Source of the DNA: Streptomyces lincolnensis
GTDB taxonomy: Bacteria; Actinomycetota; Actinomycetes; Streptomycetales; Streptomycetaceae
DNA: 64,000 nucleotides
Reading direction: 5' to 3'
Assembly: GCF_001685355.1 (NCBI RefSeq)
Contig: NZ_CP016438.1
Span: forward strand, 3,596,001 to 3,660,000
Shown: positions 31,989-39,775 of the stretch, in pieces
Layout of the letters: each line of letters starts with the position of its first letter
Numbering within the stretch: position 1 is the stretch's first letter
Notes under the pieces: generated by a model
The model's database searches: none
Told to the model about the DNA's origin: nothing
Seen by the model: only the letters and a program-made list of their open reading frames with translations
Program-made: the position numbers and the translations under genes

Positions 31989-33310
31989 CTGCTCCCTCTC
32001 GAAGTCGAGGGGATTCCTGGCTCAGGCCGCCTCCTGGAGCAGCGCTCCAGGAGGTCTTACGCCCTCGACACCAGCCGGGTTCAGACCAGCCCGGACGAGC
32101 ATCACACGAGCGGAGTTCTTGTCTCTGGGGGAGACGGCTCCGCACGCGGTGCAGGTGTAAGTGCGTTCGGACAGCGGCAGTGCGTGCTTGGTTCTCGCTC
32201 CGCATGACGCGCAGTCCATGGTGGTGTGCGCGGGGTGCACGAGGCGGACGTCCCGCCCGTGCTTGCGGCCCATATCGATCAGGGCCTTCTTGGTGGCGCC
32301 GATGGCGGCGTCCGCCGCCTTGCGCGCCATGGTGGTCCTGGCGAGGAACTTCGGCCGGAAGTTCTCGACCGCGATGGCGTCGTGGTCGGCCACGACCTTC
32401 TTCGCCCACTTGCGTCCGGCGTCCTGCCGCTGCCATGCGATCTTCTTGCACGTCTTGGCCCGCCAGCTCTTCGCCTCGTGGTAGCCCTTTGAAGCCGCCT
32501 GCCCCTTCGCGGGTTTACGGCGGGCCATCATCCGGTCGTACCGGGCCAACTTCGCCTGAGCCTTCTGACCGTGGCCGGCGTGGGGAAGATCGTGGGCATC
32601 CGACGTAGTCGTGGCGGTCTCCTTCACACCCCAGTCGATCCCGATCACGCGGCCGGTCTCCGGTAGCGGCTGGACTTCGGCGGGGACGACGAACGAGGCG
32701 TACCAGTGGCCGAGGCTGTCGCGGTACACGCGCACGCTCGACGGGTCGGCGTGCAGATTCCGCGACCACACCACCGTCAGGACGATGCCACCTGCAAGGT
32801 GCAAGCGGCCGTCCTTCATCCGGAAGCCGCGCCGGGTGTAGTTCAGCGTCGGGTCCGCCTCACACCTCTTCTTGTACGTGGGCATCCCAGCCCGCAGCCC
32901 CTGAGGCAGACGGTCCCTGATGTCCTTCAGCGATTTGGCGCGGGACCTACCGAAGTCACGAATGAGTTGCTGCTGCGGCACCGACGAGCCCGCAGCCAGC
33001 CACGGCGTCACCGAGCGGGACTCGGTCAGCATCTTGTCCAACATCGCGGGGCCGCACTTCTCCCCTTCGCGGTGGGCCTTCTTCGAACGCGCCACGCACT
33101 CGTTCCAGAGCCAGCGGCAGCGGTCCCACTCCGCAAGCAGCGCCGTGCAGGCAGTCGACGACGCACGAAGCCTGTACGTGTACCGGGCATGCCCACCATC
33201 TCCGGGCTCCTTCACCACTGACACCTCATCGCCCCCTCCCACGCTGCGCCTACTCACTCCGTCTTCCGAGACGAGACCGTACGTGCGGCAAGCGCACACT
33301 CGTACGCCCA
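31985..33310 (-). mobile_element. IS200/IS605-group element carrying only tnpB (IS1341-like)
   Basis: The right end is recognisable just past tnpB on the minus strand: GAATCCCC, a short hairpin (31994-32011 on the plus strand), then GAGCAGTCAA ending near 31985, the usual form of IS605-group right ends. No tnpA transposase gene is present. The left end is uncertain; a hairpin at 33278-33306 with CGTACG arms is my best guess. There are no terminal inverted repeats or target duplications, as expected for this group. The tnpB 3' end plus right end should encode the guide (omega) RNA. Confidence 0.7.
32022..33224 (-). CDS. tnpB: TnpB RNA-guided nuclease (IS605 OrfB family)
   Basis: 400-residue TnpB. 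The RuvC active site looks complete: Asp in VIGIDWGVKET (about residue 195), Glu in DAIAVENFRPKF (about 289) and Asp in SPRDKNSARVML (about 368). The zinc ribbon CASCG through CTACG lies between the last two. The N-terminal helical/REC part contains RCRWLWNECVARSKK. GTG 33224 has GGGAGGGGG upstream. In this family the protein uses an RNA from the element's right end to cut DNA next to a short motif, favouring retention of the element. It appears intact, so it may still cleave. Confidence 0.88.
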   Translation of the reverse strand: MSVVKEPGDGGHARYTYRLRASSTACTALLAEWDRCRWLWNECVARSKKAHREGEKCGPAMLDKMLTESRSVTPWLAAGSSVPQQQLIRDFGRSRAKSLKDIRDRLPQGLRAGMPTYKKRCEADPTLNYTRRGFRMKDGRLHLAGGIVLTVVWSRNLHADPSSVRVYRDSLGHWYASFVVPAEVQPLPETGRVIGIDWGVKETATTTSDAHDLPHAGHGQKAQAKLARYDRMMARRKPAKGQAASKGYHEAKSWRAKTCKKIAWQRQDAGRKWAKKVVADHDAIAVENFRPKFLARTTMARKAADAAIGATKKALIDMGRKHGRDVRLVHPAHTTMDCASCGARTKHALPLSERTYTCTACGAVSPRDKNSARVMLVRAGLNPAGVEGVRPPGALLQEAA

Positions 33311-33520
33311 TCACGTCACCATCATCACTACCAGCGAATGCCGGAACACACGTTCGCCGCCTCAAGTGCCATCCGGGACCAAGAGGGCGAGGAACACCCA
33401 GCCGTATGCTCCCGGGGTTCGCACGCGCTCCAGCGACTTCGAGACGGCCAAGTCGGCGAACACGGGCGCACCGAGTACAGAAGCCGGTCTCGGACAGTGC
33501 CGTGAAGTCGACCGGTTCAT
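33225..33520. other. Left flank of the IS and remnant DNA, no supported gene
   Basis: About 300 bases between tnpB and the DUF397 remnant. It contains the CGTACG hairpin (33278-33306) that may be the IS left end. I see no reading frame with convincing similarity. The XRE-type gene that usually precedes DUF397 is absent and may have been lost here. Confidence 0.5.
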
Positions 33521-33710
33521 CTGACCACTCCCGAAATCGCCCCCGAAGACGCCTGGTTGAAGTCCTACAGCGACGGCATCGGCCAGAACTGCCTCGAAGC
33601 CGCCCGCACGCCCTGCACGGGCATCGCCATCCGCGGCTCCAAGAACCCCACCGGCCCCGCTCTGCCTCCCCACCACCGCCTGGCGCGCCTTCCTCGCCCA
33701 CGTCTCCTAA
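33521..33710 (+). pseudogene. Broken DUF397-domain gene
   Basis: The plus strand reads TTPEIAPEDAWLKSYSDG, GQNCLEAA, GIAIRGSKNPTGPA, then after a one-base shift LCLPTTAWRAFLAHVS and a stop. This is the full DUF397 pattern (W-KSSYS, NCVEVA, VAVRDSK, GPAL, W-AF). Two lesions are visible: the start position is CTG instead of ATG, and a frameshift lies near 33658. Intact members are small partners of XRE regulators in Streptomyces. Its 3' end overlaps the convergent luciferase-like pseudogene. Confidence 0.75.
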
Positions 33711-34642
33711 CCGTCGAACTCCGGGATCAGCTCCCCCACCAGCCGGATGCTCCGCAGCACGCTCTCGTGGGGTAGTGCGCCCACCTGCTGGAAGCACATC
33801 AGGCGGTCGATGCCCAGGTCGGCGAAGGCGCGGAGGTTCTTGCGGCAGGTGTCGGGGCTGCCGACGATCAGGGAGTTCTGTTCGGACAGGGCCTGGTAGA
33901 CCTCGTCGTCGGGGACGGTTTCGCCCTGGAGGATGCGGCCGATGACCAGGGCGGCGGGGCTGGGAGCGGACCCGGACGCGGCCTCCGCGCGCAGGAAGTC
34001 GCCGGCGAGGCCACCGCCCGAGGGGCGGTCATCAGGGCCTGTTCGCGCTCCATCGTCGCCAGCAGCTCCCACAACGTCATCCCCAGCACCCCGACTCCGC
34101 CCCAGCCCGCCTCCTCGAAGGACACCGGGCTGGACGCCGCCTGCCAGAGCGGAGGGTGCGGCCGATGGTAGGGCCCCGGCACCAGCCGTACACCACATGT
34201 CCCCCGTCCACATCTTCGGTACGGCCTCGAAGGCGTCCCCGGTCCGCTCCCGCACGGTCTCCGGGTCGGCGCCGAACAGCCGCCAGTCGGGCCGGACCGG
34301 GCGGGCCAGGCCCAGTTCGGCCCGCCCGGCGCTCAACTGGTCCAGCATCGCGGCGCGTTCGGCGATCCGGATGGGATGGTTGCTCTCACGCGGCGCGAGG
34401 ACGGCGGCGCGGCCGAGGCGGATGCGCGAGGTCCGCTGGGAGAGCGCGGCGAGCAGCAGCTCCGGCGCGGAGGACAGACTGAACTCCTCCGCGCCGTGGT
34501 GCTCGACCTGCCGCCAGCAGCCGTAGCCCAACTCGTCGGCCGGCACCCCCTGTTCGGTGGCTTGGGTGATGGGGCGGTGCTCGTGGTCCTCGTCGTGCCA
34601 GGGGCTGGAATCCTGGATCTCGCTGAGAATGTCGAGCTTCAC
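33707..34642 (-). pseudogene. Broken luciferase-like flavin monooxygenase gene
   Basis: The minus strand begins VKLDILSEIQDSS and continues in one frame through RIRLGRAAVLAPRESNHPIRIAE and DAFEAVPKMWTGDMW, as in bacterial luciferase-like (LLM) oxidoreductases. Near 34185 the matching sequence moves to another frame (PYHRPHPPLWQAASSPVSFE) and near 34030 it returns, ending with GSPDTCRKNLRAFADLGIDR. The coding potential, about 310 residues, is also shorter than the usual 350-370, so there are internal deletions as well as two frameshifts. It is non-functional unless sequence errors explain both shifts. Confidence 0.75.
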
Positions 34643-34659
34643 CCCGCCCAAGGTCCGCT

Positions 34660-35799
34660 CTACCGTCCGCAGTACTCGGCCTCGAACACCGACTCCGTGT
34701 TGCCCGACCAGTCCCCGTTGAAGTTGACGGCCACCGAGTGACGGCCGTCCTGGGTCGTCGCCGCGTCCGTGTTGGAGCCGTGGATGCCGCCGTCGTGGCC
34801 CCACACATGGACACCGCAGCTGAGTTCGACGTCGACGAGGCCCAGGCCGTAGCCGTACCTCTCCGCGGCCTTGACCGTCGTCTTCATCTTCTTCAGCTGC
34901 TCGGGCGGGAGCAGCTTCCCCCGCAGCAGGGCGCTGTAGAAGCGGGTGAGGTCGGCCGAGCTGGAGATCATCTGGCCGCCGCCGTAGGCGATGCCGGGGT
35001 TGAGTTCCGTGACGTCGTACGTCGGTCCGGTGTCCGGCCCGCCCAGCTTGGAGTAGGCGCGGCTGCCGGGCCGGGGCAGCGTGACCCGGCGGTCGGGGAC
35101 CGATGTGGCGTTCAGGTGCAGCGGGTCGATGACGCGCCGGCGGACCTCGTCGCCGTACGGATGCCCCGTCGCCTTCTCGATCACCAGGGCGGCCAGGACG
35201 TAGTTGGTGTTGGAGTAGCGCCACGAGGTGCCCGGCTTGAAGAACGGCTCGTGGGACATGGCGATCGCGACCAGGTCCTGGGGTGTGAGCCGGTCGTAGC
35301 GGTGCTCGAAGAAGCCCTCCGCGGACATGTACGTCCGCCGGTAGCCCGGGTCCGCCAGGACGTCGAAGGTGCCGCTGGTGTGGTTGAGGAGCTGACGCAG
35401 GGTCACCTTGCGGCCGTCATGGCCGTTGCCCCGGACCAGGCCCGGCAGCCACTTGTCCACCGAGTCGTCCAGCGACAGCCGTCCCTCCGCCTCCAGTTGG
35501 AGCAGCACCGTCGCCACGAAGGTCTTGGTGACGCTGCCGACGCGGTACCGGTCGTGCGGTGAACGCGGCTGCCCCGTCCTGATATTGCCGACGCCCGCCG
35601 TCGTCGACCAGGTACGGTGCCCTTCCCTGACCGCGACCGTCACTCCGGGCACGCCCTCCGCCACAGCGGCCTGGGCGGCTCTGCGGGTGAGGGCGTGGTC
35701 GTCGCCGCCGCTGCCGGGCGAGGCCGCGACCGCGGGTGCGGCCAGCGCGGCCGACAGTGCCACGGCCGTAGCCGCCACCAGTGTCGTCCGGACGGTCAT
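34660..35799 (-). CDS. Secreted serine hydrolase / D-Ala-D-Ala carboxypeptidase-like, copy A
   Basis: 379-residue beta-lactamase-fold (class C, S12 family) protein resembling the Streptomyces R61 DD-peptidase. The signal peptide MTVRTTLVAATAVALSAALA ends at an AVAAS site. The catalytic SVTK is near residue 90, NHTSG near 135, tyrosine motif YSN near 193, and the third motif GHDGG near the C terminus. Two cysteines (SCGVHV, EYCGR) could pair. AGGAGGG precedes the ATG. It lies 29 bases downstream of a close paralogue on the same strand. It probably trims peptidoglycan peptides outside the cell. Confidence 0.92.
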   Translation of the reverse strand: MTVRTTLVAATAVALSAALAAPAVAASPGSGGDDHALTRRAAQAAVAEGVPGVTVAVREGHRTWSTTAGVGNIRTGQPRSPHDRYRVGSVTKTFVATVLLQLEAEGRLSLDDSVDKWLPGLVRGNGHDGRKVTLRQLLNHTSGTFDVLADPGYRRTYMSAEGFFEHRYDRLTPQDLVAIAMSHEPFFKPGTSWRYSNTNYVLAALVIEKATGHPYGDEVRRRVIDPLHLNATSVPDRRVTLPRPGSRAYSKLGGPDTGPTYDVTELNPGIAYGGGQMISSSADLTRFYSALLRGKLLPPEQLKKMKTTVKAAERYGYGLGLVDVELSCGVHVWGHDGGIHGSNTDAATTQDGRHSVAVNFNGDWSGNTESVFEAEYCGR

Positions 35800-35828
35800 G
35801 CCCGTCCCTCCTCTCGTCTCCGGTGCCC

Positions 35829-36980
35829 TCACTTGCCGCAGAACTCCGCCTCGATCACGGCCTGGGTGTCCCCCGACCAGTCGCCGTTGAGGTTGAAGGC
35901 GAGCGAGTGACGGCCGTCTGCGGTGGTCACAGCCTCGGAGACCGAGCCATGGATGCCGCCGCCATGGCCCCACACGTGGACGCCGCAGCTGAGCTTGTGG
36001 TCCATCAGGCCGAGGCCGTAGCCCGTGTTCGGGAAGGTCTCGTCGGTGACCGTGGTCTTCATCTGCTTCAGCTGCTTCGGCGGCAGCAACCGGCCCCGCA
36101 GCAGGGCGGAGTAGAAGCGGTTCAGGTCGGCGGAGTCGGAGATCATCTCGCCCGCGGAGAACGCCAGCGAGGGGTTCAGCTTCGTGACGTCGTACGTCGG
36201 TCCCGTCGCCGTCTCCGCCAGCTTGGAGTAGGCCCGGCTGCTGGGCTGCGGGACGGTGACCCGGGTGCCGGGCACCGACGTGCCGTCCAGCTCCAGGGGC
36301 TTGATGATGCGCCGGCGGATCTCCTCGCCGTACGGACGCCCCGTGGCCTTCTCGATCACCAGGCCTGCCAGGACGTAGTTGGTGTTGGAGTAGTTCCAGG
36401 ACGTGCCCGGCGCGAAGTCCGGCTTGTGGGCCATCGCGATCGCGACCAGTTCCTCGGGCTCCTGCGTGTCGTAACGGTGCTCGAAGAACCCGTCCTTGAG
36501 GAAGTACGTCCGCCCGAACGTCTCGTCGGCCGTGTAGTTGTAGATGCCGCTGGTGTGGTTGAGGAGTTGGCGCAGGGTCACCTTGCGGCCGTCGTGGCCG
36601 TTGCCCCGGACCAGGCCCGGCAGCCACTTGTCCACCGAGTCGTCCAGCGACAGCCGTCCCTCCGCCTCCAGTTGGAGCACCACGGTCGCCACGAAGGTCT
36701 TGGTGATGCTCCCGACCCGGTACCGGTCGTCCGCCGAACGCGGCTTCCCGGTCTTCAGGTCGCCGACCCCCGCGGTCGTCGACCAGACGTTCCGCCCGTC
36801 CTTCGCCGTCAGCGTCACCCCGGGCACCCCGTCCTTCACCACGGCCTGGACGGCCTGCCGGGTCGGCCCGTGGTCGTCGTTCCCGGCCGGCGCCGCCAAC
36901 GCGGGCCCCGCCAGGGCCGCCGACAGCGCCACGGCCGTCGCGGCCACCAGGGTCGTCCGTACGGTCATGCGCGTGCTCAT
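35829..36980 (-). CDS. Secreted serine hydrolase / D-Ala-D-Ala carboxypeptidase-like, copy B
   Basis: 383-residue paralogue of copy A with the same motifs: SITK near residue 91, NHTSG, YSN, and GHGGG in the last third. The signal peptide begins MSTRMTVRTTLVAATAVALS, sharing most of copy A's. Stretches of more than 100 bases differ from copy A at a single position (36571-36678 against 35397-35504), while other parts have diverged. AAGGGGGAGC lies before the ATG. Copies A and B are a tandem duplication and are likely co-transcribed. Confidence 0.92.
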   Translation of the reverse strand: MSTRMTVRTTLVAATAVALSAALAGPALAAPAGNDDHGPTRQAVQAVVKDGVPGVTLTAKDGRNVWSTTAGVGDLKTGKPRSADDRYRVGSITKTFVATVVLQLEAEGRLSLDDSVDKWLPGLVRGNGHDGRKVTLRQLLNHTSGIYNYTADETFGRTYFLKDGFFEHRYDTQEPEELVAIAMAHKPDFAPGTSWNYSNTNYVLAGLVIEKATGRPYGEEIRRRIIKPLELDGTSVPGTRVTVPQPSSRAYSKLAETATGPTYDVTKLNPSLAFSAGEMISDSADLNRFYSALLRGRLLPPKQLKQMKTTVTDETFPNTGYGLGLMDHKLSCGVHVWGHGGGIHGSVSEAVTTADGRHSLAFNLNGDWSGDTQAVIEAEFCGK

Positions 36981-37081
36981 GTGCTCCCCCTTCTCGTCAC
37001 GCCCGCCGTCGGGCGTGGTCGGGGAGGCAGACCGGGAAGGTGGCGCGGAGGTTGAGGGGGTGTACCGGGGTTGAGTCTGTT

Positions 37082-38842
37082 TCAGCCCTTCCTGAGCACG
37101 AGTTCGGTGTTCCGGTCCTTCGGATCGCCGCCGAGGTTCATGTTGGCGCCCGGCGCGTTGTAGGACAGCTCCCGGTAGAGGGCGGCGAGGCCGGTCTGGG
37201 AGAGGTCGGTGAAGTCGGTGCGGTGGGGGGCCGCGGACTCCACGCAGGTGGTGAAGATCGAGAGGGTGCCGTCCTTGTTGTCCACCAGCTCGATGACGCG
37301 GGCGAGTTGGGGGAAGTCGACGTGGGAGGCGGTGGAGATCTCCCAGAAGGAGCGGCCGTCGGGTGCGGAGTGCGGGGTGATGTCGTTGCGGTGGATGTGG
37401 CCGTTCACCCAGGCGAGGACGTTGGCGTGGCTGCCGAGGAGGGCGACGACTTCCTGCCCGTTGTGGCGCCGCTCGCTGGGGCGGGCGGGGTCGGGGCGGG
37501 TGTTGGTCATGGTCTGGCTGGTGTGGTGACTGAAGATCACCGCGTACGAGTCCTTGTTCTCCCGCAGGGTCCGGTCCAGCCACCTCAACTGGGCGGTTCC
37601 GATGGACCCTTGGTAGTGGCCGCCGGCGTCGGTGGTGTCGAGGCTGATGCCGATGACGTCGTCGGCGATGCGGAAGCTGTAGTACTGGGTGCCCGCTTCG
37701 AGGTTGGCGGTGGAGTAGCCGTGGCCGACCGGCCCCAGACCGCGGTAGGCCGGGTCGAGGTGGGCCTTGAGGTACTCGGTGGCGGTGAAGGGGGCGCGCC
37801 GCTCGTCGGGGGTGACCGAACGCATGTTGCGGGCCTGGGACTTGAGGAAGTCGCGGAAGGCGGTGCCCTGCGGGTCCTTGGCGTCCCTGATGGCGTTCTG
37901 GAGCTTCTTGGCGTCGGAGGCGGGGATGTTCATCAGCTTCTTGCCGCCGACGGCGTACTCGGCGAGCCAGGAGTCGCCCAGGCCGTAGCAGCCCAGCGGC
38001 ATGGAGTCGTGGTTGCCGACCGTGGAGTACCAGGGCAGGTTGAGGCCCGGGCTGTTCAACTCCCGCAGGGCGGCGGCCAGATAGCCCTGGATGTGGGGGA
38101 AGCCGAGCTGCTTGTCGGCGTCCCGGACGGCCGTGTCGGGCTGCCAGTACTGCTTGATGCCGCTGTTCTGGACGCCCTCGTAGTGGCGGGGGTCGCCGGA
38201 GTTGGCGGTGATCCGGCCGCCGCTCATGATGGTGAGGAACCACTCCAGCTCGGTCCCCGAGTTGTTGTCCGTGTTGTCGCCGGTGGTCATGGCGAAGTGC
38301 AGCGGGGAGCCGGTGACGGGGGCGCCCCGCAGCGCGTTGATCCGCTCCACGAGCGAGATGGCGCCGGGTACGGTCAGCGCCTCGTGGGGACGCCAGGCGT
38401 GGACGTCGGTGGAGCGCAGGTACTCCAGCCGCATCGGGTGCTGGGCGTCGATCAGGTGCAGGTCGGTGAGCTGCACGAACGCGGCGAGCGCGGTGCGGCG
38501 CCCGATCCGGCCCGTCTTGGGCGCGGCCAGCTCGCCGCGGACCTTGCGGTGCCAGCCGGGGCCGTCGCCGAGGCGGCGGAAGCCGGAGCTGCCCCGGGGG
38601 GTGGCCACGGTCGCGGTGGTGGTGCCGCGGGTGTAGGGGGCGAGGGGGGCGGCGGGGGCCCTGCGGGAGTGGGCGACGGGCGCCCCGGCCGCGGGCTGTC
38701 CGGCCGCGGTGGCGGCCTGGCTGTCGGTGGGCCGCAGGGCGTAGCCGACCCCCGCGGAGAGGGACACCGCCGCGGTGGCGGCGAGGACGGAACGGCGGTG
38801 GGGCCCCAGAGCGGAGCCGGCGACAGAGCGTGTGCGCGACAT
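37082..38842 (-). CDS. Tat-exported metallophosphoesterase (TIGR03767 / PPA1498 family)
   Basis: 586-residue secreted metallophosphoesterase. A twin-arginine-type signal (HRRSVLAATAAVSLS, residues 15-29) precedes the mature part. Calcineurin-fold metal motifs are in order: FVQLTDLHLIDAQ (about 125), TTGDNTDNN (about 188), TVGNHDSMP (about 268), FSHHTSQT (about 440) and NGHIHRND (about 485). The length and spacing match the actinobacterial TIGR03767 family. The substrate is unknown; phosphodiesters in the wall are plausible. GGGGAGATC precedes the ATG. It is upstream of the serine hydrolases on the same strand with a 101-bp gap. Confidence 0.9.
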   Translation of the reverse strand: MSRTRSVAGSALGPHRRSVLAATAAVSLSAGVGYALRPTDSQAATAAGQPAAGAPVAHSRRAPAAPLAPYTRGTTTATVATPRGSSGFRRLGDGPGWHRKVRGELAAPKTGRIGRRTALAAFVQLTDLHLIDAQHPMRLEYLRSTDVHAWRPHEALTVPGAISLVERINALRGAPVTGSPLHFAMTTGDNTDNNSGTELEWFLTIMSGGRITANSGDPRHYEGVQNSGIKQYWQPDTAVRDADKQLGFPHIQGYLAAALRELNSPGLNLPWYSTVGNHDSMPLGCYGLGDSWLAEYAVGGKKLMNIPASDAKKLQNAIRDAKDPQGTAFRDFLKSQARNMRSVTPDERRAPFTATEYLKAHLDPAYRGLGPVGHGYSTANLEAGTQYYSFRIADDVIGISLDTTDAGGHYQGSIGTAQLRWLDRTLRENKDSYAVIFSHHTSQTMTNTRPDPARPSERRHNGQEVVALLGSHANVLAWVNGHIHRNDITPHSAPDGRSFWEISTASHVDFPQLARVIELVDNKDGTLSIFTTCVESAAPHRTDFTDLSQTGLAALYRELSYNAPGANMNLGGDPKDRNTELVLRKG

Positions 38843-39074
38843 GGCGCGATCTCCCCGAGTGCGAACGCGTCGGCAGTGGTCGCGGGGCGGTCGCTGTCGC
38901 GAACATCCCGCTCACTCTGGATCGTTGGCAGTGGGAATGACCTGCGCGTGAACGAGGCGGCAACGGGTAACGCCGATCACCGTACGTCGATCTTGGCAAA
39001 CCCTGCGCGTCCATGACAGCTCTCCGAACGGCCGGGAGGCGGTCACGCGCAGTTCATGTTGCGGGGCAGTGCAG

Positions 39075-39539
39075 CTATGTCTCCGGCAGGACCACCCGTC
39101 CCGTCGTCGGCCGCTCCCGCCAGAGGCCGAGGCCGAAATCGACCTGGGGGACGACCCGGTTCAGGCCGGGTACGGCGTCCAGATCGTGCCAGGCGGCCAT
39201 GTCCGTGGAGCCGCCGACCTCGTAGCGGAGTTCGCCGCCGGTGACGCGCGCCTCGTAGACGATTCCGACGCCGTGGTGGTCGACGGAGCGGCGCAGGCGG
39301 CGGGGGAAGACACGGTGCGAGGAACGGATGCCGAGCAGGCCGGTGACCTCGATGCGGTATCCGGTCTCCTCGGCCACCTCGCGCACGACGGTGTCGTGGG
39401 GATCCTCTCCGTGGTCCATGCCCCCGCCGGGGAGCACCCACTCCGGGGGGCCGCCGTCCGGTGCGGGCGACCGGGAGAGCAGGATCTGCCCGTCCCGTAC
39501 GCATATGGCGTAGGCCGCCACCCTCAACTTCCGTCGCAT
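39075..39539 (-). CDS. Nudix hydrolase
   Basis: 154-residue Nudix pyrophosphatase. The Nudix box is GGMDHGEDPHDTVVREVAEE followed by TGY, matching GX5EX7REUXEEXGU (about residues 37-60). The N-terminal AAYAICVRDGQILLSRS is typical of Nudix proteins acting on nucleoside diphosphate derivatives. There is no clear ribosome-binding site before the ATG. It is divergent from the subtilisin-like protease gene. Substrate unknown. Confidence 0.92.
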   Translation of the reverse strand: MRRKLRVAAYAICVRDGQILLSRSPAPDGGPPEWVLPGGGMDHGEDPHDTVVREVAEETGYRIEVTGLLGIRSSHRVFPRRLRRSVDHHGVGIVYEARVTGGELRYEVGGSTDMAAWHDLDAVPGLNRVVPQVDFGLGLWRERPTTGRVVLPET

Positions 39540-39623
39540 GCAAGGACGTTAGCCCAGGACGGCCATCGCTTACGTCCCTCGCTCACCGTTCTGGGCGACT
39601 CGCGAGCTTCACCCGCCGTCACC

Positions 39624-39662
39624 CGATATGCCATCGGGGGTTTTCCCTATGGGCCCATATCG
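39624..39662. promoter_or_regulatory. Inverted repeat upstream of the S8 protease
   Basis: CGATATG (39624-39630) and CATATCG (39656-39662) enclose GGGGG-TTTT-CCC, giving a possible interrupted stem in the 236-bp divergent region. The inner TTTTCCCTATG (39641-39651) recurs upstream of the sigma factor gene at 44437-44447. Function unknown. Confidence 0.35.
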
Positions 39663-39775
39663 ATTCGGTCAACTCCACCTACACATTCTTCACATGCGTA
39701 AGGATGTGCGACTGCGACCGGGGCCGATCAGTCCTGGTCGCACACCGTTCGTTCCTTTACCTACAAGGGATGCCG

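Noticed and set aside
33278..33306. Firm call of the IS left end at the CGTACG hairpin
   Set aside because: IS605-group left ends vary and have no duplication to mark them; the hairpin is only a guess, so the boundary is approximate.
35829..39014. Apparent 1061-codon fusion of a serine hydrolase with an upstream domain
   Set aside because: The upstream part is an out-of-frame reading of the metallophosphoesterase gene on the same strand; the hydrolase has its own signal peptide and ribosome-binding site at 36980.
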